Shown one piece after another: positions 41,592-49,781 of a stretch of 64,000 nucleotides of DNA. How positions within the stretch are numbered: the stretch's first letter is position 1; the number at the start of each line of letters is the position of its first letter. Source of the DNA: Rhodococcus sp. H36-A4. Its GTDB lineage: Bacteria; Actinomycetota; Actinomycetes; Mycobacteriales; Mycobacteriaceae. The DNA lies in NCBI RefSeq assembly GCF_027158005.1, contig NZ_JAPVLQ010000009.1, positions 1 to 64,000 on the forward strand, in the 5' to 3' direction. The notes below the pieces were generated by a model that did no database searches, had not been told where the DNA came from, and saw only the letters and a list, made by a program, of their open reading frames with translations. Both the position numbers and the translations under genes were made by a program.

Positions 41592-41616
41592 CCAATACTG
41601 AAACACGTTCTATTCT
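41588..41616 (+). promoter_or_regulatory. Promoter of the cysD-cysNC-cysQ operon
   Basis: TTGACC (41588-41593), a 17-nt spacer and TATTCT (41611-41616). The -35 overlaps the iclR stop codon. AACACGTTCTATT is identical to the divergent operon promoter. Confidence 0.7.
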
Positions 41617-41640
41617 TCGAGCACGGATTTGAACCGCACC

Positions 41641-41656
41641 GGTCCAAATATGGACC
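41641..41656. promoter_or_regulatory. 16-bp palindrome, module operator copy 2
   Basis: GGTCCAAATATGGACC has perfect GGTCCA/TGGACC arms and is followed by GATG, as is the copy at 40625-40640. It lies 24 nt after the -10 of the cysD promoter and 28 nt before the cysD ATG. Confidence 0.7.
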
Positions 41657-41684
41657 GATGCGTTGTGATCGGAGGACTTCACCG

Positions 41685-42596
41685 ATGTCGACCTCGTACG
41701 AACTCACGCACCTTGCTGCGCTCGAAGCGGAAGCCGTCCATATCTTCCGTGAAGTCGCGGCCACCGCCGAACGTCCGGTGCTGCTGTTCTCCGGCGGCAA
41801 GGACTCGGTGGTGATGCTCCATGTGGCAGCCAAAGCCTTCTGGCCCGCCCGACTCCCGTTCTCCGTCATGCACATCGACACCGGACACAACTTCGACGAG
41901 GTCCTGTCCTTCCGTGACCGAGCGGTCGAGCATTTCGGCGTCAACCTGACCGTGGCCAGCGTGCAGGACGACATCGACTCCGGACGCTCGATCGAGGAGA
42001 GCGGGCCGGGGGCCAGTCGAAACCGACTCCAGACCGCGACACTGCTACGCGCGATTGCCGAGAACTCGTTCGACGCCGTATTCGGTGGTGCCCGTCGGGA
42101 CGAGGAGAAGGCGCGTGCCAAAGAGCGCGTCTTCAGCTTTCGTGACGAACATGGCCAATGGGATCCGCGTCGCCAGCGCCCGGAACTGTGGCAGTTGTAC
42201 AACGGCCGTCACCGGCGCGGCGAACATTTCCGGGTGTTCCCACTGTCGAACTGGACCGAACTCGACATCTGGCAGTACATCGAGGCAGAGCAGATCGAAC
42301 TCCCGCACATCTATTACGCGCACAATCGCACGGTCGTGCCCAGAGCTGGAATGCTCCTGGCCGTTTCGAGATTCGTGCCGGTGCTGCCCGGCGAAGAACC
42401 CTTCGAGGAGACGGTCCGCTTTCGTACCGTCGGCGACGCGACCTGCACCGGGTGTGTGCAGTCCTCGGCCGCCGATGCGCACGACGTCGTACTGGAAGTC
42501 GCCGCCAGCAGAATGACCGAGCGCGGCGCGACACGGGCCGACGACCGTATATCGGAGGCCGGAATGGAAGACCGCAAGAAGGAAGGGTACTTCTGA
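41685..42596 (+). CDS. cysD: Sulfate adenylyltransferase subunit 2
   Basis: A 303-aa ATP sulfurylase catalytic subunit making adenosine 5'-phosphosulfate from sulfate and ATP. The PP-loop is LLFSGGKDSVVML (SGGKDS at 36-41). Further CysD landmarks are HIDTGHNFDEVLSFRD, AVFGGARRDEEKARAKERVFSFRD and the C-terminal GDATCTGCVQSSA, ending RKKEGYF. Start at ATG 41685, with GGAGGAC upstream. Its stop overlaps the cysNC start (TGATG). It acts as a complex with the GTPase part of CysNC. Confidence 0.95.
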   Translation: MSTSYELTHLAALEAEAVHIFREVAATAERPVLLFSGGKDSVVMLHVAAKAFWPARLPFSVMHIDTGHNFDEVLSFRDRAVEHFGVNLTVASVQDDIDSGRSIEESGPGASRNRLQTATLLRAIAENSFDAVFGGARRDEEKARAKERVFSFRDEHGQWDPRRQRPELWQLYNGRHRRGEHFRVFPLSNWTELDIWQYIEAEQIELPHIYYAHNRTVVPRAGMLLAVSRFVPVLPGEEPFEETVRFRTVGDATCTGCVQSSAADAHDVVLEVAASRMTERGATRADDRISEAGMEDRKKEGYF

Positions 42597-44437
42597 TGTC
42601 GCAACTGCTTCGAGTAGCTACGGCGGGAAGCGTCGACGACGGCAAATCGACTCTGATCGGTCGGCTCCTCTACGACTCGAAAGCGATTTTCGAGGATCAA
42701 TTGGAGGCCGTGGAGAAGACCAGTCGTGAACGAGGCGGCGACACAGTCGATCTCGCGCTGCTCACCGACGGACTGCGCGCCGAGCGGGAACAGGGCATCA
42801 CGATCGACGTCGCGTATCGCTACTTCTCCACGCCGAGAAGAAAATTCATCATCGCCGATACGCCGGGGCACCAGCAGTACACCAGGAACATGGTCACCGG
42901 CGCTTCGACCGCCGATCTTGCGCTGATACTCGTCGATGCCCGTCACGGGATCCTCGAACAGACGAAGCGACATGCGTTTCTCTCGTCCTTGCTCGGTATC
43001 CGACATCTCGTGTTGTGCATCAACAAGATGGATCTCGTCGACTATTCGTGCGCTCGATACGAAGAGATCAAAGCGGAGTTCCGCGAGTTCGCAATGAAAC
43101 TCGAAGTACCAGACCTCACGTTCGTACCGATGTCGGCCATCGATGGGGACAACGTTGTTCATCGCACCGCGCAGATGCCCTGGTACGAGGGGAGCTCGCT
43201 TCTGCACCACCTCGAGGACGTCCACGTTGCTTCCGACCGCAACCTCATCGACGCCCGATTCCCGGTCCAGTATGTAATTCGACCGAAACACAGCTCCGGT
43301 GAGCATGCCGACTTCCGGGGCTACGCAGGAACCGTCGCCAGCGGAGTGTTCAAACCCGGGGACGAAGTCGTAGCGCTCCCCTCCGGATTCGTCACCAGAA
43401 TCGCAGCGGTGTGGGGGCCGGGTGGAACGCCGGTCGACGAGGGGTTCGCGCCGTCGGCGGTGTGTATCGAACTCGAGGACAAGGTCGACGTCGGGCGCGG
43501 GGACATGCTGTGCCGTCCCAACAATCGTCCGCTCGTCGGAACAGAGCTCGATGCCATGGTCTGTTGGCTCGCAGAGGGCGCACAGTTGCGCAGTGACGAC
43601 CGGTACGTGCTGATGCACACCACGGCGTCGACACCAGCGCGGGTGGAAAAACTGGACTACCGGCTCGACGTCAATACTCTGCATCGTGACGAAGCTGCAC
43701 AATCGTTGGGTATCAACGACATCGGTCGAGTGCAGATCCGCACGCACAATCCGATCCTGTTCGATCCGTACCGACGCAACCGAGTCACCGGCAGCTTCCT
43801 ACTCGTCGACGAGTCGTCCGGAGCCACGGTCGCCGCCGGGATGATCACCGGGCCCACGTTGTCGGCAGCGAAAGTCGTCTGGCACTCGTCCCGGGTTGCC
43901 CGCGAGGAACGTGCAACGCTCGGTGCCACGATCTGGTTGACCGGCTTGTCGGCTTCGGGAAAGTCGACCGTGGCAGCGGAACTGGAACGTTTGCTGGTGG
44001 CGTCCGGGCGACCGGCATATCGGTTGGATGGAGACAACCTGCGTCACGGGCTCAATTCCGATCTCGGGTTCGATGCAGCCGACCGCACCGAGAACGTAAG
44101 ACGAGTGGGGGCCGTGGCCCAACTGATTGCCGACGCCGGGGTTGTTGCGATCGCCTGTCTCATCAGCCCGTACCGCGAAGACCGCGACGACGTGCGGAAG
44201 GTGCACGAGAAGGCCGGACTGCCCTTCTTCGAGGTCTTCGTAGACACCCCGTTCGACGTCTGCGCAGCGCGCGACCCGAAAGGTATGTACGCCAAGGCTA
44301 TCGCCGGTGAGATCACCGGCTTCACTGGAGTGGACGACCCCTACGAAGCGCCCGAGCACCCCGAATTGGTGCTGGCGGCCTCCGACGGTGATCCGGCAAC
44401 ACAGGCCGCTCGGATTGTGGAAATGTTGGGATCGTGA
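42596..44437 (+). CDS. cysNC: Bifunctional sulfate adenylyltransferase subunit 1 / APS kinase
   Basis: A 613-aa fusion. The N-terminal CysN GTPase has GSVDDGKST (11-19), DTPGH (88-92) and NKMDLVD, followed by EF-Tu-like beta barrels. The C-terminal APS kinase (from ~440) has P-loop GLSASGKST (450-458), RLDGDNLRHGLNSDLGF and FVDTPFDVCAARDPKGMYAKA. Together with CysD it turns sulfate into PAPS. The fusion is the usual actinobacterial arrangement. The absence of a PAPS/APS reductase gene here points to sulfonation rather than assimilation as the purpose of this locus. Confidence 0.95.
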   Translation: MSQLLRVATAGSVDDGKSTLIGRLLYDSKAIFEDQLEAVEKTSRERGGDTVDLALLTDGLRAEREQGITIDVAYRYFSTPRRKFIIADTPGHQQYTRNMVTGASTADLALILVDARHGILEQTKRHAFLSSLLGIRHLVLCINKMDLVDYSCARYEEIKAEFREFAMKLEVPDLTFVPMSAIDGDNVVHRTAQMPWYEGSSLLHHLEDVHVASDRNLIDARFPVQYVIRPKHSSGEHADFRGYAGTVASGVFKPGDEVVALPSGFVTRIAAVWGPGGTPVDEGFAPSAVCIELEDKVDVGRGDMLCRPNNRPLVGTELDAMVCWLAEGAQLRSDDRYVLMHTTASTPARVEKLDYRLDVNTLHRDEAAQSLGINDIGRVQIRTHNPILFDPYRRNRVTGSFLLVDESSGATVAAGMITGPTLSAAKVVWHSSRVAREERATLGATIWLTGLSASGKSTVAAELERLLVASGRPAYRLDGDNLRHGLNSDLGFDAADRTENVRRVGAVAQLIADAGVVAIACLISPYREDRDDVRKVHEKAGLPFFEVFVDTPFDVCAARDPKGMYAKAIAGEITGFTGVDDPYEAPEHPELVLAASDGDPATQAARIVEMLGS

Positions 44438-45543
44438 GCGCCCTCCACTCGGCCGAAGACGATGCCCGATTCGCCGCCGACCTCGCCGAGTCCGCAGGCC
44501 GATTGCTGCTCGAAATTCGCGAACGCGAAGGACGAACGACTCAGGGGCGGGAGCTCGGCAGGCTCGGCGACACCGAAGCCGACGCGCTGATCCTGGGCCG
44601 ATTGGCAGGCGAACGCCCCGGCGACGCAGTGCTCTCGGAAGAGTCGGCCGATGATCTCCGCAGGCTGGATGCTGCCCGTGTCTGGATCATCGACCCACTC
44701 GACGGCTCACGCGAATACGGCATCGAGGGTCGAGCCGACTGGGCAGTGCACGTGGGCCTGTGGGAAAAAGACCAGGGGATGACAGCGTCGGCAGTTGCCC
44801 AGCCTGCGCTCGGCGTCGTCTACTCGTCGGCCGACGTCGCCGGCCCGCCGCCGCAGTCCGGTAGGCCCACGCTTGTGGTCAGCGACTCTCGGCCGCCGTA
44901 CTACATGGACGATCTCGCGCGCTCGGTCGATGCCGACGTCGTGACCATGGGTTCGGCAGGTGCCAAAGCCATGGCGGTCGTACGCGGGGAGGTAGACGCC
45001 TACGTGCATTCCGGTGGTCAGTGGGAGTGGGACTCGGCAGCGCCCGTCGGCGTCGCACTCGCAGCGGGTTTGCATTGCTCGCGTATCGACGGAATGCCGT
45101 TGCGGTACAACCAGTCCCATCCGTACCTTCCAGACTTACTGATCTGCAGGCAGGAGCTCGCACAACCACTTCTGGCGGGAATTGCCACCTATGCCACGCG
45201 CGAGGTGGATTCCGGTCGCGCCGCGATGGCACGTGAATACATCAAGGCTCTGCTCAGTCACGATGCCACCAAGGTCCGTCTCGCCGACGACTGTCGGCGT
45301 GTGGAGAACGGACAGCAGACCGGTGACACCGGAGCATTCATCAGGGACGAACTCGAGAACGGCGCCCAGTACACGCCGATCATCGCCATCGGGGAGATAG
45401 AGATTCGAGAATGGGGCACCAGCGTCGTGGCACGTTTCTCCCTCGAGTTCGACGGCGGTATGTCGGTGGCAGTGACCGAGCATTTCGACATTCCGGCCGG
45501 AGATATCGTCGCCATTACGGCGATCATCGAACCGGTAAGTTAG
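44434..45543 (+). CDS. cysQ: CysQ-type PAP phosphatase fused to an NTF2-like domain
   Basis: A 369-aa protein. Residues ~1-262 are an inositol-monophosphatase-fold CysQ: GDTEADALILGRL, VLSEESAD, metal-binding WIIDPLDGSREY (D87, D90) and EWDSAAPVGVALAAG (D200). It should hydrolyse PAP, the by-product of sulfotransferases. Residues ~263-369 (REYIKALLSHDATKVRLADDCRRVENGQQTG...EWGTSVVARFSLEFDGGMSVAVTEHFDIPAGDIVAITAII) are not part of CysQ and look like an NTF2/SnoaL-like domain. No frameshift is seen. GTG start overlaps the cysNC stop (GTGA). Its stop overlaps that of the convergent gene (TTAG). Confidence 0.85.
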   Translation: MSALHSAEDDARFAADLAESAGRLLLEIREREGRTTQGRELGRLGDTEADALILGRLAGERPGDAVLSEESADDLRRLDAARVWIIDPLDGSREYGIEGRADWAVHVGLWEKDQGMTASAVAQPALGVVYSSADVAGPPPQSGRPTLVVSDSRPPYYMDDLARSVDADVVTMGSAGAKAMAVVRGEVDAYVHSGGQWEWDSAAPVGVALAAGLHCSRIDGMPLRYNQSHPYLPDLLICRQELAQPLLAGIATYATREVDSGRAAMAREYIKALLSHDATKVRLADDCRRVENGQQTGDTGAFIRDELENGAQYTPIIAIGEIEIREWGTSVVARFSLEFDGGMSVAVTEHFDIPAGDIVAITAIIEPVS

Positions 45544-46424
45544 CGGCCGAGACCCTCTACCGTGCTGCGCAACTCGGCAGTTCTCGCCTCGGCATCGGCA
45601 AGGACTCGTCGCAGGCGTCGCGCTTCGCGATCCGCCGACTTCTCGGCCGTGCGGGCCGCTGCCTCTTCGACCTCGGCGTCGTGGAGTTCGGCACGTAGGC
45701 GGGCCAATCGCTCCTTGATCTCGGAAAGGTCCGTGGACGCGGCTTCGGCGGCCGAATCGGCAGAGTCGACGGCCTCGCGGGCCGATACCTCGTCCTCCTG
45801 GGCCTCGGGGAGCTGTTCGCGGGCTTCCTCGAACCGCTTCAGGGCCGCGTCGTCACGCGGTTCGGCTTTCGGCTCCGCTCGTGATTCCTGGGGGGTGTTC
45901 TCGGGCTCGGGTGCCAAGGTGAGCACTGCGGGCCCGAAACCGCTGTAGGACTCCGCAGTCACGACGCGGCCCGCCTGCACCCGTGCGCCGATCTCGGGTT
46001 CCGCGAGCGCGGCACCCAGTGTCTGTCCGACTTCTCGTGCCGCATTCTCCGTGCTCGGGTGGCCGTGTTCGCGAGCAATCTCCACGGCCCGACGCGTCAG
46101 CGCGCGAATCGACTGTGCACGCGCGGCCGAGAGTTCCTTGAGTTTTTCGGCCGATGATCTTCGCTGCGCGTCGCGCAGGCTGTTCCCGATATCGAACAGC
46201 TCGGCAATGTCATCGGGTTCTTCGCGAACGAGGAGATTGACCATCCACGCGACAGTCGTGGGTTTACGGAACTTGCCGATCGAGGCCGCGAGCTTTCGAT
46301 TGCCGGATTCTTTCGCCGCTGCAACCGCAGCTCTGCGCGCGGCGACGAAGTCCTGTGGGTCGACGGCATACAGTTCGGATGCGGTGTTGTCGAGTTCGGT
46401 ATCGGCCACAACCCATGTTTGCAT
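45540..46424 (-). CDS. Coiled-coil protein of unknown function
   Basis: A 294-aa soluble protein. Residues ~1-75 are a helical domain (ELYAVDPQDFVAARRAAVAAAKESGNRKLAASIGKFRKPTTVAWMVNLL) seen in many actinobacterial hypothetical proteins. The C-terminal ~110 residues are a highly charged Ala/Glu/Arg coiled coil (RFEEAREQLPEAQEDEVSAREAV...LRRVLADAEARTAELRSTV). No catalytic motif. I start at ATG 46424; the longer open frame runs backward through the tRNA and is not real. It is transcribed in the same direction as the tRNA 36 nt upstream. Confidence 0.7.
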   Translation of the reverse strand: MQTWVVADTELDNTASELYAVDPQDFVAARRAAVAAAKESGNRKLAASIGKFRKPTTVAWMVNLLVREEPDDIAELFDIGNSLRDAQRRSSAEKLKELSAARAQSIRALTRRAVEIAREHGHPSTENAAREVGQTLGAALAEPEIGARVQAGRVVTAESYSGFGPAVLTLAPEPENTPQESRAEPKAEPRDDAALKRFEEAREQLPEAQEDEVSAREAVDSADSAAEAASTDLSEIKERLARLRAELHDAEVEEAAARTAEKSADREARRLRRVLADAEARTAELRSTVEGLGR

Positions 46425-46459
46425 CAAGGGTGGCAATAGGAAAGCGTGTGACGCAGGTG

Positions 46460-46532
46460 TGCCCCCGGCAGGATTCGAACCTGCGACCTTTCGCTCCGGA
46501 GGCGAACGCTCTATCCCCTGAGCTACGGGGGC
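46460..46532 (-). tRNA. tRNA-Arg (anticodon CCG)
   Basis: A 73-nt cloverleaf on the minus strand: acceptor GCCCCCG/CGGGGGC, D arm TAGCTCAGGGGATAGAGC, anticodon stem TTCGC/GCGAA with loop CTCCGGA (anticodon CCG) and T arm GCAGG-TTCGAAT-CCTGC. The CCA end is not encoded. It reads CGG arginine codons, common in high-GC genomes. Confidence 0.96.
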
Positions 46533-46675
46533 GCGCCGGACCTGTGCGTACTGAAAATCCGGCGTGCCTGTGGGCGGGTCCAAGACTAGCGCATCCCATC
46601 CGTCACCCGAAATCACCCTCATGTTGGCTTAGAAGGAGGACAGTCGGGGGCATCTACGTAGAGGAGAGGACCCAC

Positions 46676-49066
46676 GTGACCGATCACGACTATTCGAGCG
46701 AAGATCTGGACCTCGATCTGAGGTGGTGGGCAGCTGCCAACTACCTGACCGTGGCCCAGATCTACCTGAAGGACAACACGTTGCTGCGTGAGCCCCTCAC
46801 CGCGGCGCACATCAAACCGCGTCTGCTGGGACACTGGGGGACCAGCCCGTGCCTGTCGATGATCTACACCTTGCTCAACCGAAACATCAGGAACACCGGC
46901 ACGGACTGGCTGTACGTGACGGGCCCCGGCCACGGCGGGCCGGCACTGGTCGCTTCGACCTATCTCGAGGGGACGTACTCGGAGATCTATCCGCATATCT
47001 CGCGAGATACCGAGGGTGTGCACCGCCTGTGCCGCCAGTTCTCCTCGCCCGGTGGCATTCCCAGTCATGTGAGTGTGCAGACACCGGGCAGCATCCACGA
47101 GGGCGGCGAACTCGGGTACGCGCTCGTACATGCCGGTGGTGCAGCGTTCGACCGGCCGGATCTCATGGTGGCGTGTGTGATCGGCGACGGTGAGGCCGAG
47201 ACCGGACCACTCGCAGGCTCGTGGAAGCTGCCGGCGTTCCTCAACCCGCGCCGCGACGGTGCCGTGCTGCCGATTCTGAATCTCAACGGAGCAAAAATTG
47301 CAGGGCCCACGGTATTCGGACGCAGCAAAGACGAGGACATCGTCGACTTCCTGCACGGGCAGGGTTGGGACCCGGTCGTCGTTTCCGGTGATGATCCCCG
47401 CCTCGTTTTTCCAGCCCTCGAAGAAGCAATACGAAACTCGCACAGCAAAATTCGGGCCATTCAAGAGGCAGCACGATCAGGCGGTGCCCCGGTGGAGGTG
47501 CGATGGCCGGCCATCATCGTGCGCACCCCGAAGGGGTGGACAGGGCCGCACACCGTCGACGGGGTCCTGGTAGAGGGGACCTTCCGGGCCCACCAGGTGC
47601 CGCTGTCCGGAGTGCGGAGCAACCCCGCACACCTGGCGCAGCTCGAATCCTGGATGCGCTCGTACGAGCCAGAGGCGCTGTTCGACGCCGACGGCGCTCT
47701 CGTTCCCGAACTCGCTGCATTGGCACCGTCGGGGGACAAGCGAATGGGATCGACGCCGTACGCCAACGGTGGCAGACTCCTTCAGCCTCTGCGGATTCCA
47801 CCGCTCGAGAAGTACGAGATCGCGATCGAATCACCCGGAGCAGGTTTTCACGAGACGACCCGGGTCCTCGGCGAACTCATGCGCGACATCTACGCCGACA
47901 ACAAACGCCCCGACGGCGGTGGCAACTTCCGACTGTTCTGCCCGGACGAGACGTCGAGCAATCGGCTGGCGGCGGTGTTCGAGGAGACCGATCGATGCTG
48001 GCAGCTGCCGACCGAGGCGTGGGACGATCACCTTTCCGCGGACGGTCGCGTCATGGAGGTGCTCAGTGAGCACCTGTGCGAGGGATGGCTGGAGGCATAC
48101 GTTCTCGCAGGCGGGCACGGCGTTTTCGCCAGCTACGAGGCGTTCGCGATGGTAAGTGTGTCGATGATGATCCAGCACGTGAAATGGCTACAACATGCCG
48201 CCGACCTGCCGTGGCGCGAACCCGTCGCGTCACTGAACGTCCTGTTGACCAGTACGTGCTGGCGAAACGACCACAACGGATTTTCGCACCAGGGCCCAGG
48301 AATGATCGACGCCGTCATCCCGCTCTCACCTGCGGTCGTTCGAATTTGGCTGCCGCCGGACTCCAACACGCTGCTGTCGATTTCCGATCACTGCCTGCGC
48401 AGTCGTGATCATGTCAATCTGATCGTCGTCGACAAACAGCCCCATCTGCAGTATCTGACGCTCGAGCAGGCCAACGCACATTGCGCGGCGGGAGCGTCGA
48501 TCTGGGAATGGGCGGGAACCGAGACCGACTCCGACGGCGCCCCGAACGTGCCCGACGTCGTCCTCGCCGCGGCGGGAGATGTTCCCACGCAGGAGGTACT
48601 GGCGGCGGCGCAGATCTTGCGGGAATGGGTTCCGTACCTGCGTGTTCGGATGGTCAACGTCGTCGATCTGATGGCGTTGATGACTCCGGACGAGCATCCG
48701 CACGGCTTCCCGGAGGACAAGTTCGTGGGTCTGTTCACCGCAGATACCGATGTCGTATTCGCATTCCATGGTTACCCACGCGCAGTCCACGAGCTACTGC
48801 ACGGCCGCACCGGCGCGGGTCGCTTCCACGTCCGCGGATTCAATGAGCAGGGCACCACCACAACGCCGTTCGACATGGTCGTGCTCAACAAGATGAGTCG
48901 CTATCACCTCGTGCTCGAGGCCCTCCGACGATCGCGTCGAGTACCGGAGAACGGCAGTGAGCTCGAGAAATTTTGCTCAGCGCAATTGGTTCGGCACGCG
49001 AGCTACATCGTCGAGCACCTCGAGGATATGCCCGAGGTGACCGACTGGACGTATTCCGCGCGCTGA
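46676..49066 (+). CDS. xfp: Phosphoketolase (Xfp)
   Basis: A 796-aa thiamine-diphosphate enzyme cleaving xylulose-5-phosphate and/or fructose-6-phosphate to acetyl phosphate plus a triose/tetrose phosphate. Signature I: YLTVAQIYLKDNTLLREPL, RLLGHWGTSPCLSMIY, GPGHGGPALVASTYLEG. ThDP-binding: IGDGEAETGPLAGSWKLPAFLNP. Later blocks: FCPDETSSNRL, GGHGVFASYEAFAMV, TSTCWRNDHNGFSHQGPG and VRGFNEQGTTTTPFDM. The GTG at 46676 has AGGAGAGGA upstream; length matches the family (~790-800 aa). Single-gene unit. Confidence 0.95.
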   Translation: MTDHDYSSEDLDLDLRWWAAANYLTVAQIYLKDNTLLREPLTAAHIKPRLLGHWGTSPCLSMIYTLLNRNIRNTGTDWLYVTGPGHGGPALVASTYLEGTYSEIYPHISRDTEGVHRLCRQFSSPGGIPSHVSVQTPGSIHEGGELGYALVHAGGAAFDRPDLMVACVIGDGEAETGPLAGSWKLPAFLNPRRDGAVLPILNLNGAKIAGPTVFGRSKDEDIVDFLHGQGWDPVVVSGDDPRLVFPALEEAIRNSHSKIRAIQEAARSGGAPVEVRWPAIIVRTPKGWTGPHTVDGVLVEGTFRAHQVPLSGVRSNPAHLAQLESWMRSYEPEALFDADGALVPELAALAPSGDKRMGSTPYANGGRLLQPLRIPPLEKYEIAIESPGAGFHETTRVLGELMRDIYADNKRPDGGGNFRLFCPDETSSNRLAAVFEETDRCWQLPTEAWDDHLSADGRVMEVLSEHLCEGWLEAYVLAGGHGVFASYEAFAMVSVSMMIQHVKWLQHAADLPWREPVASLNVLLTSTCWRNDHNGFSHQGPGMIDAVIPLSPAVVRIWLPPDSNTLLSISDHCLRSRDHVNLIVVDKQPHLQYLTLEQANAHCAAGASIWEWAGTETDSDGAPNVPDVVLAAAGDVPTQEVLAAAQILREWVPYLRVRMVNVVDLMALMTPDEHPHGFPEDKFVGLFTADTDVVFAFHGYPRAVHELLHGRTGAGRFHVRGFNEQGTTTTPFDMVVLNKMSRYHLVLEALRRSRRVPENGSELEKFCSAQLVRHASYIVEHLEDMPEVTDWTYSAR

Positions 49067-49085
49067 CGCAAGCCGAAGGGTCGAC

Positions 49086-49781
49086 CTAATTGAAAGGAAG
49101 TGGTTCGGCGCCACGCTCGGCGAGCATCTGCTCCATGAGCGTGGCTTCACCTTCCTGCGTCGAGATCATCGACTGTGCGAGCCGAACCAGCGCAGGCGTT
49201 TCCGCGTGATCTGCGGCGTATTCCATCATCGCAAGCCCACCCTGATGATGCCGCAGCATCAACTGCAGGAACTTCACGTCGACGGCTGGGCCGGTCGCCT
49301 TTCGCAATGCGGCCAGCTCCTCGTTGGTTGCCATGCCGGGCATGGCTGCCATCGATCCTGATTCAGCCGGCGTCATCGATGCCATCGAATGACCGTGCTC
49401 GTCACCGGACATCCAGCTCATGTAGCCATCCGGGCCCACTGGGGAGCGGTCCCAAACCGCGAGCCAGCCCTGCATCTGACCGACCTGGTTCTGCTGGGAA
49501 GTCAGCATGTCGAACGCCAAAGTCTTCACGGGCTGATCCTCGGCGTTGGTCAACGCGACAGCGGACATGTCTATCGCCTGGTTGTGATGGACCGACATGT
49601 CCTGCGCGAAACCGACATCGACCGAGTCCGCGGCAGGTACCGAGTCGTCCCCGCCGAGAAACGTAGTGCGCGCAAGGAAGCCGAGTGCGAAACCGATCGC
49701 AATCGCGGCGACGATGCCGAGAATCAGTAGCGCCGTCTTCTGGCTCCGTACGGCCCGGGGCCTCTCCTCTACCGACGTCAT
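49086..49781 (-). CDS. DUF305 membrane-anchored protein
   Basis: A 231-aa protein anchored by one N-terminal helix (KTALLILGIVAAIAIGFALGFLA), rest outside. The DUF305/ferritin-like motifs are DMSVHHNQAIDMSAVAL (~61-77), a Met/His-rich middle (DEHGHSMASMTPAESGSMAAMPGM) and LMLRHHQGGLAMMEYA. Duplicated HHxQ/HHxG plus clustered Met and His suggest metal binding, possibly copper or silver. It is translationally coupled (ATGA) to the DUF3105 gene, so the two probably act together. Confidence 0.88.
   Translation of the reverse strand: MTSVEERPRAVRSQKTALLILGIVAAIAIGFALGFLARTTFLGGDDSVPAADSVDVGFAQDMSVHHNQAIDMSAVALTNAEDQPVKTLAFDMLTSQQNQVGQMQGWLAVWDRSPVGPDGYMSWMSGDEHGHSMASMTPAESGSMAAMPGMATNEELAALRKATGPAVDVKFLQLMLRHHQGGLAMMEYAADHAETPALVRLAQSMISTQEGEATLMEQMLAERGAEPLPFN

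Noticed and set aside
46355-46675. Upstream extension of the phosphoketolase frame
   Set aside because: It crosses the tRNA-Arg gene. The GTG at 46676 with AGGAGAGGA gives the normal family length.
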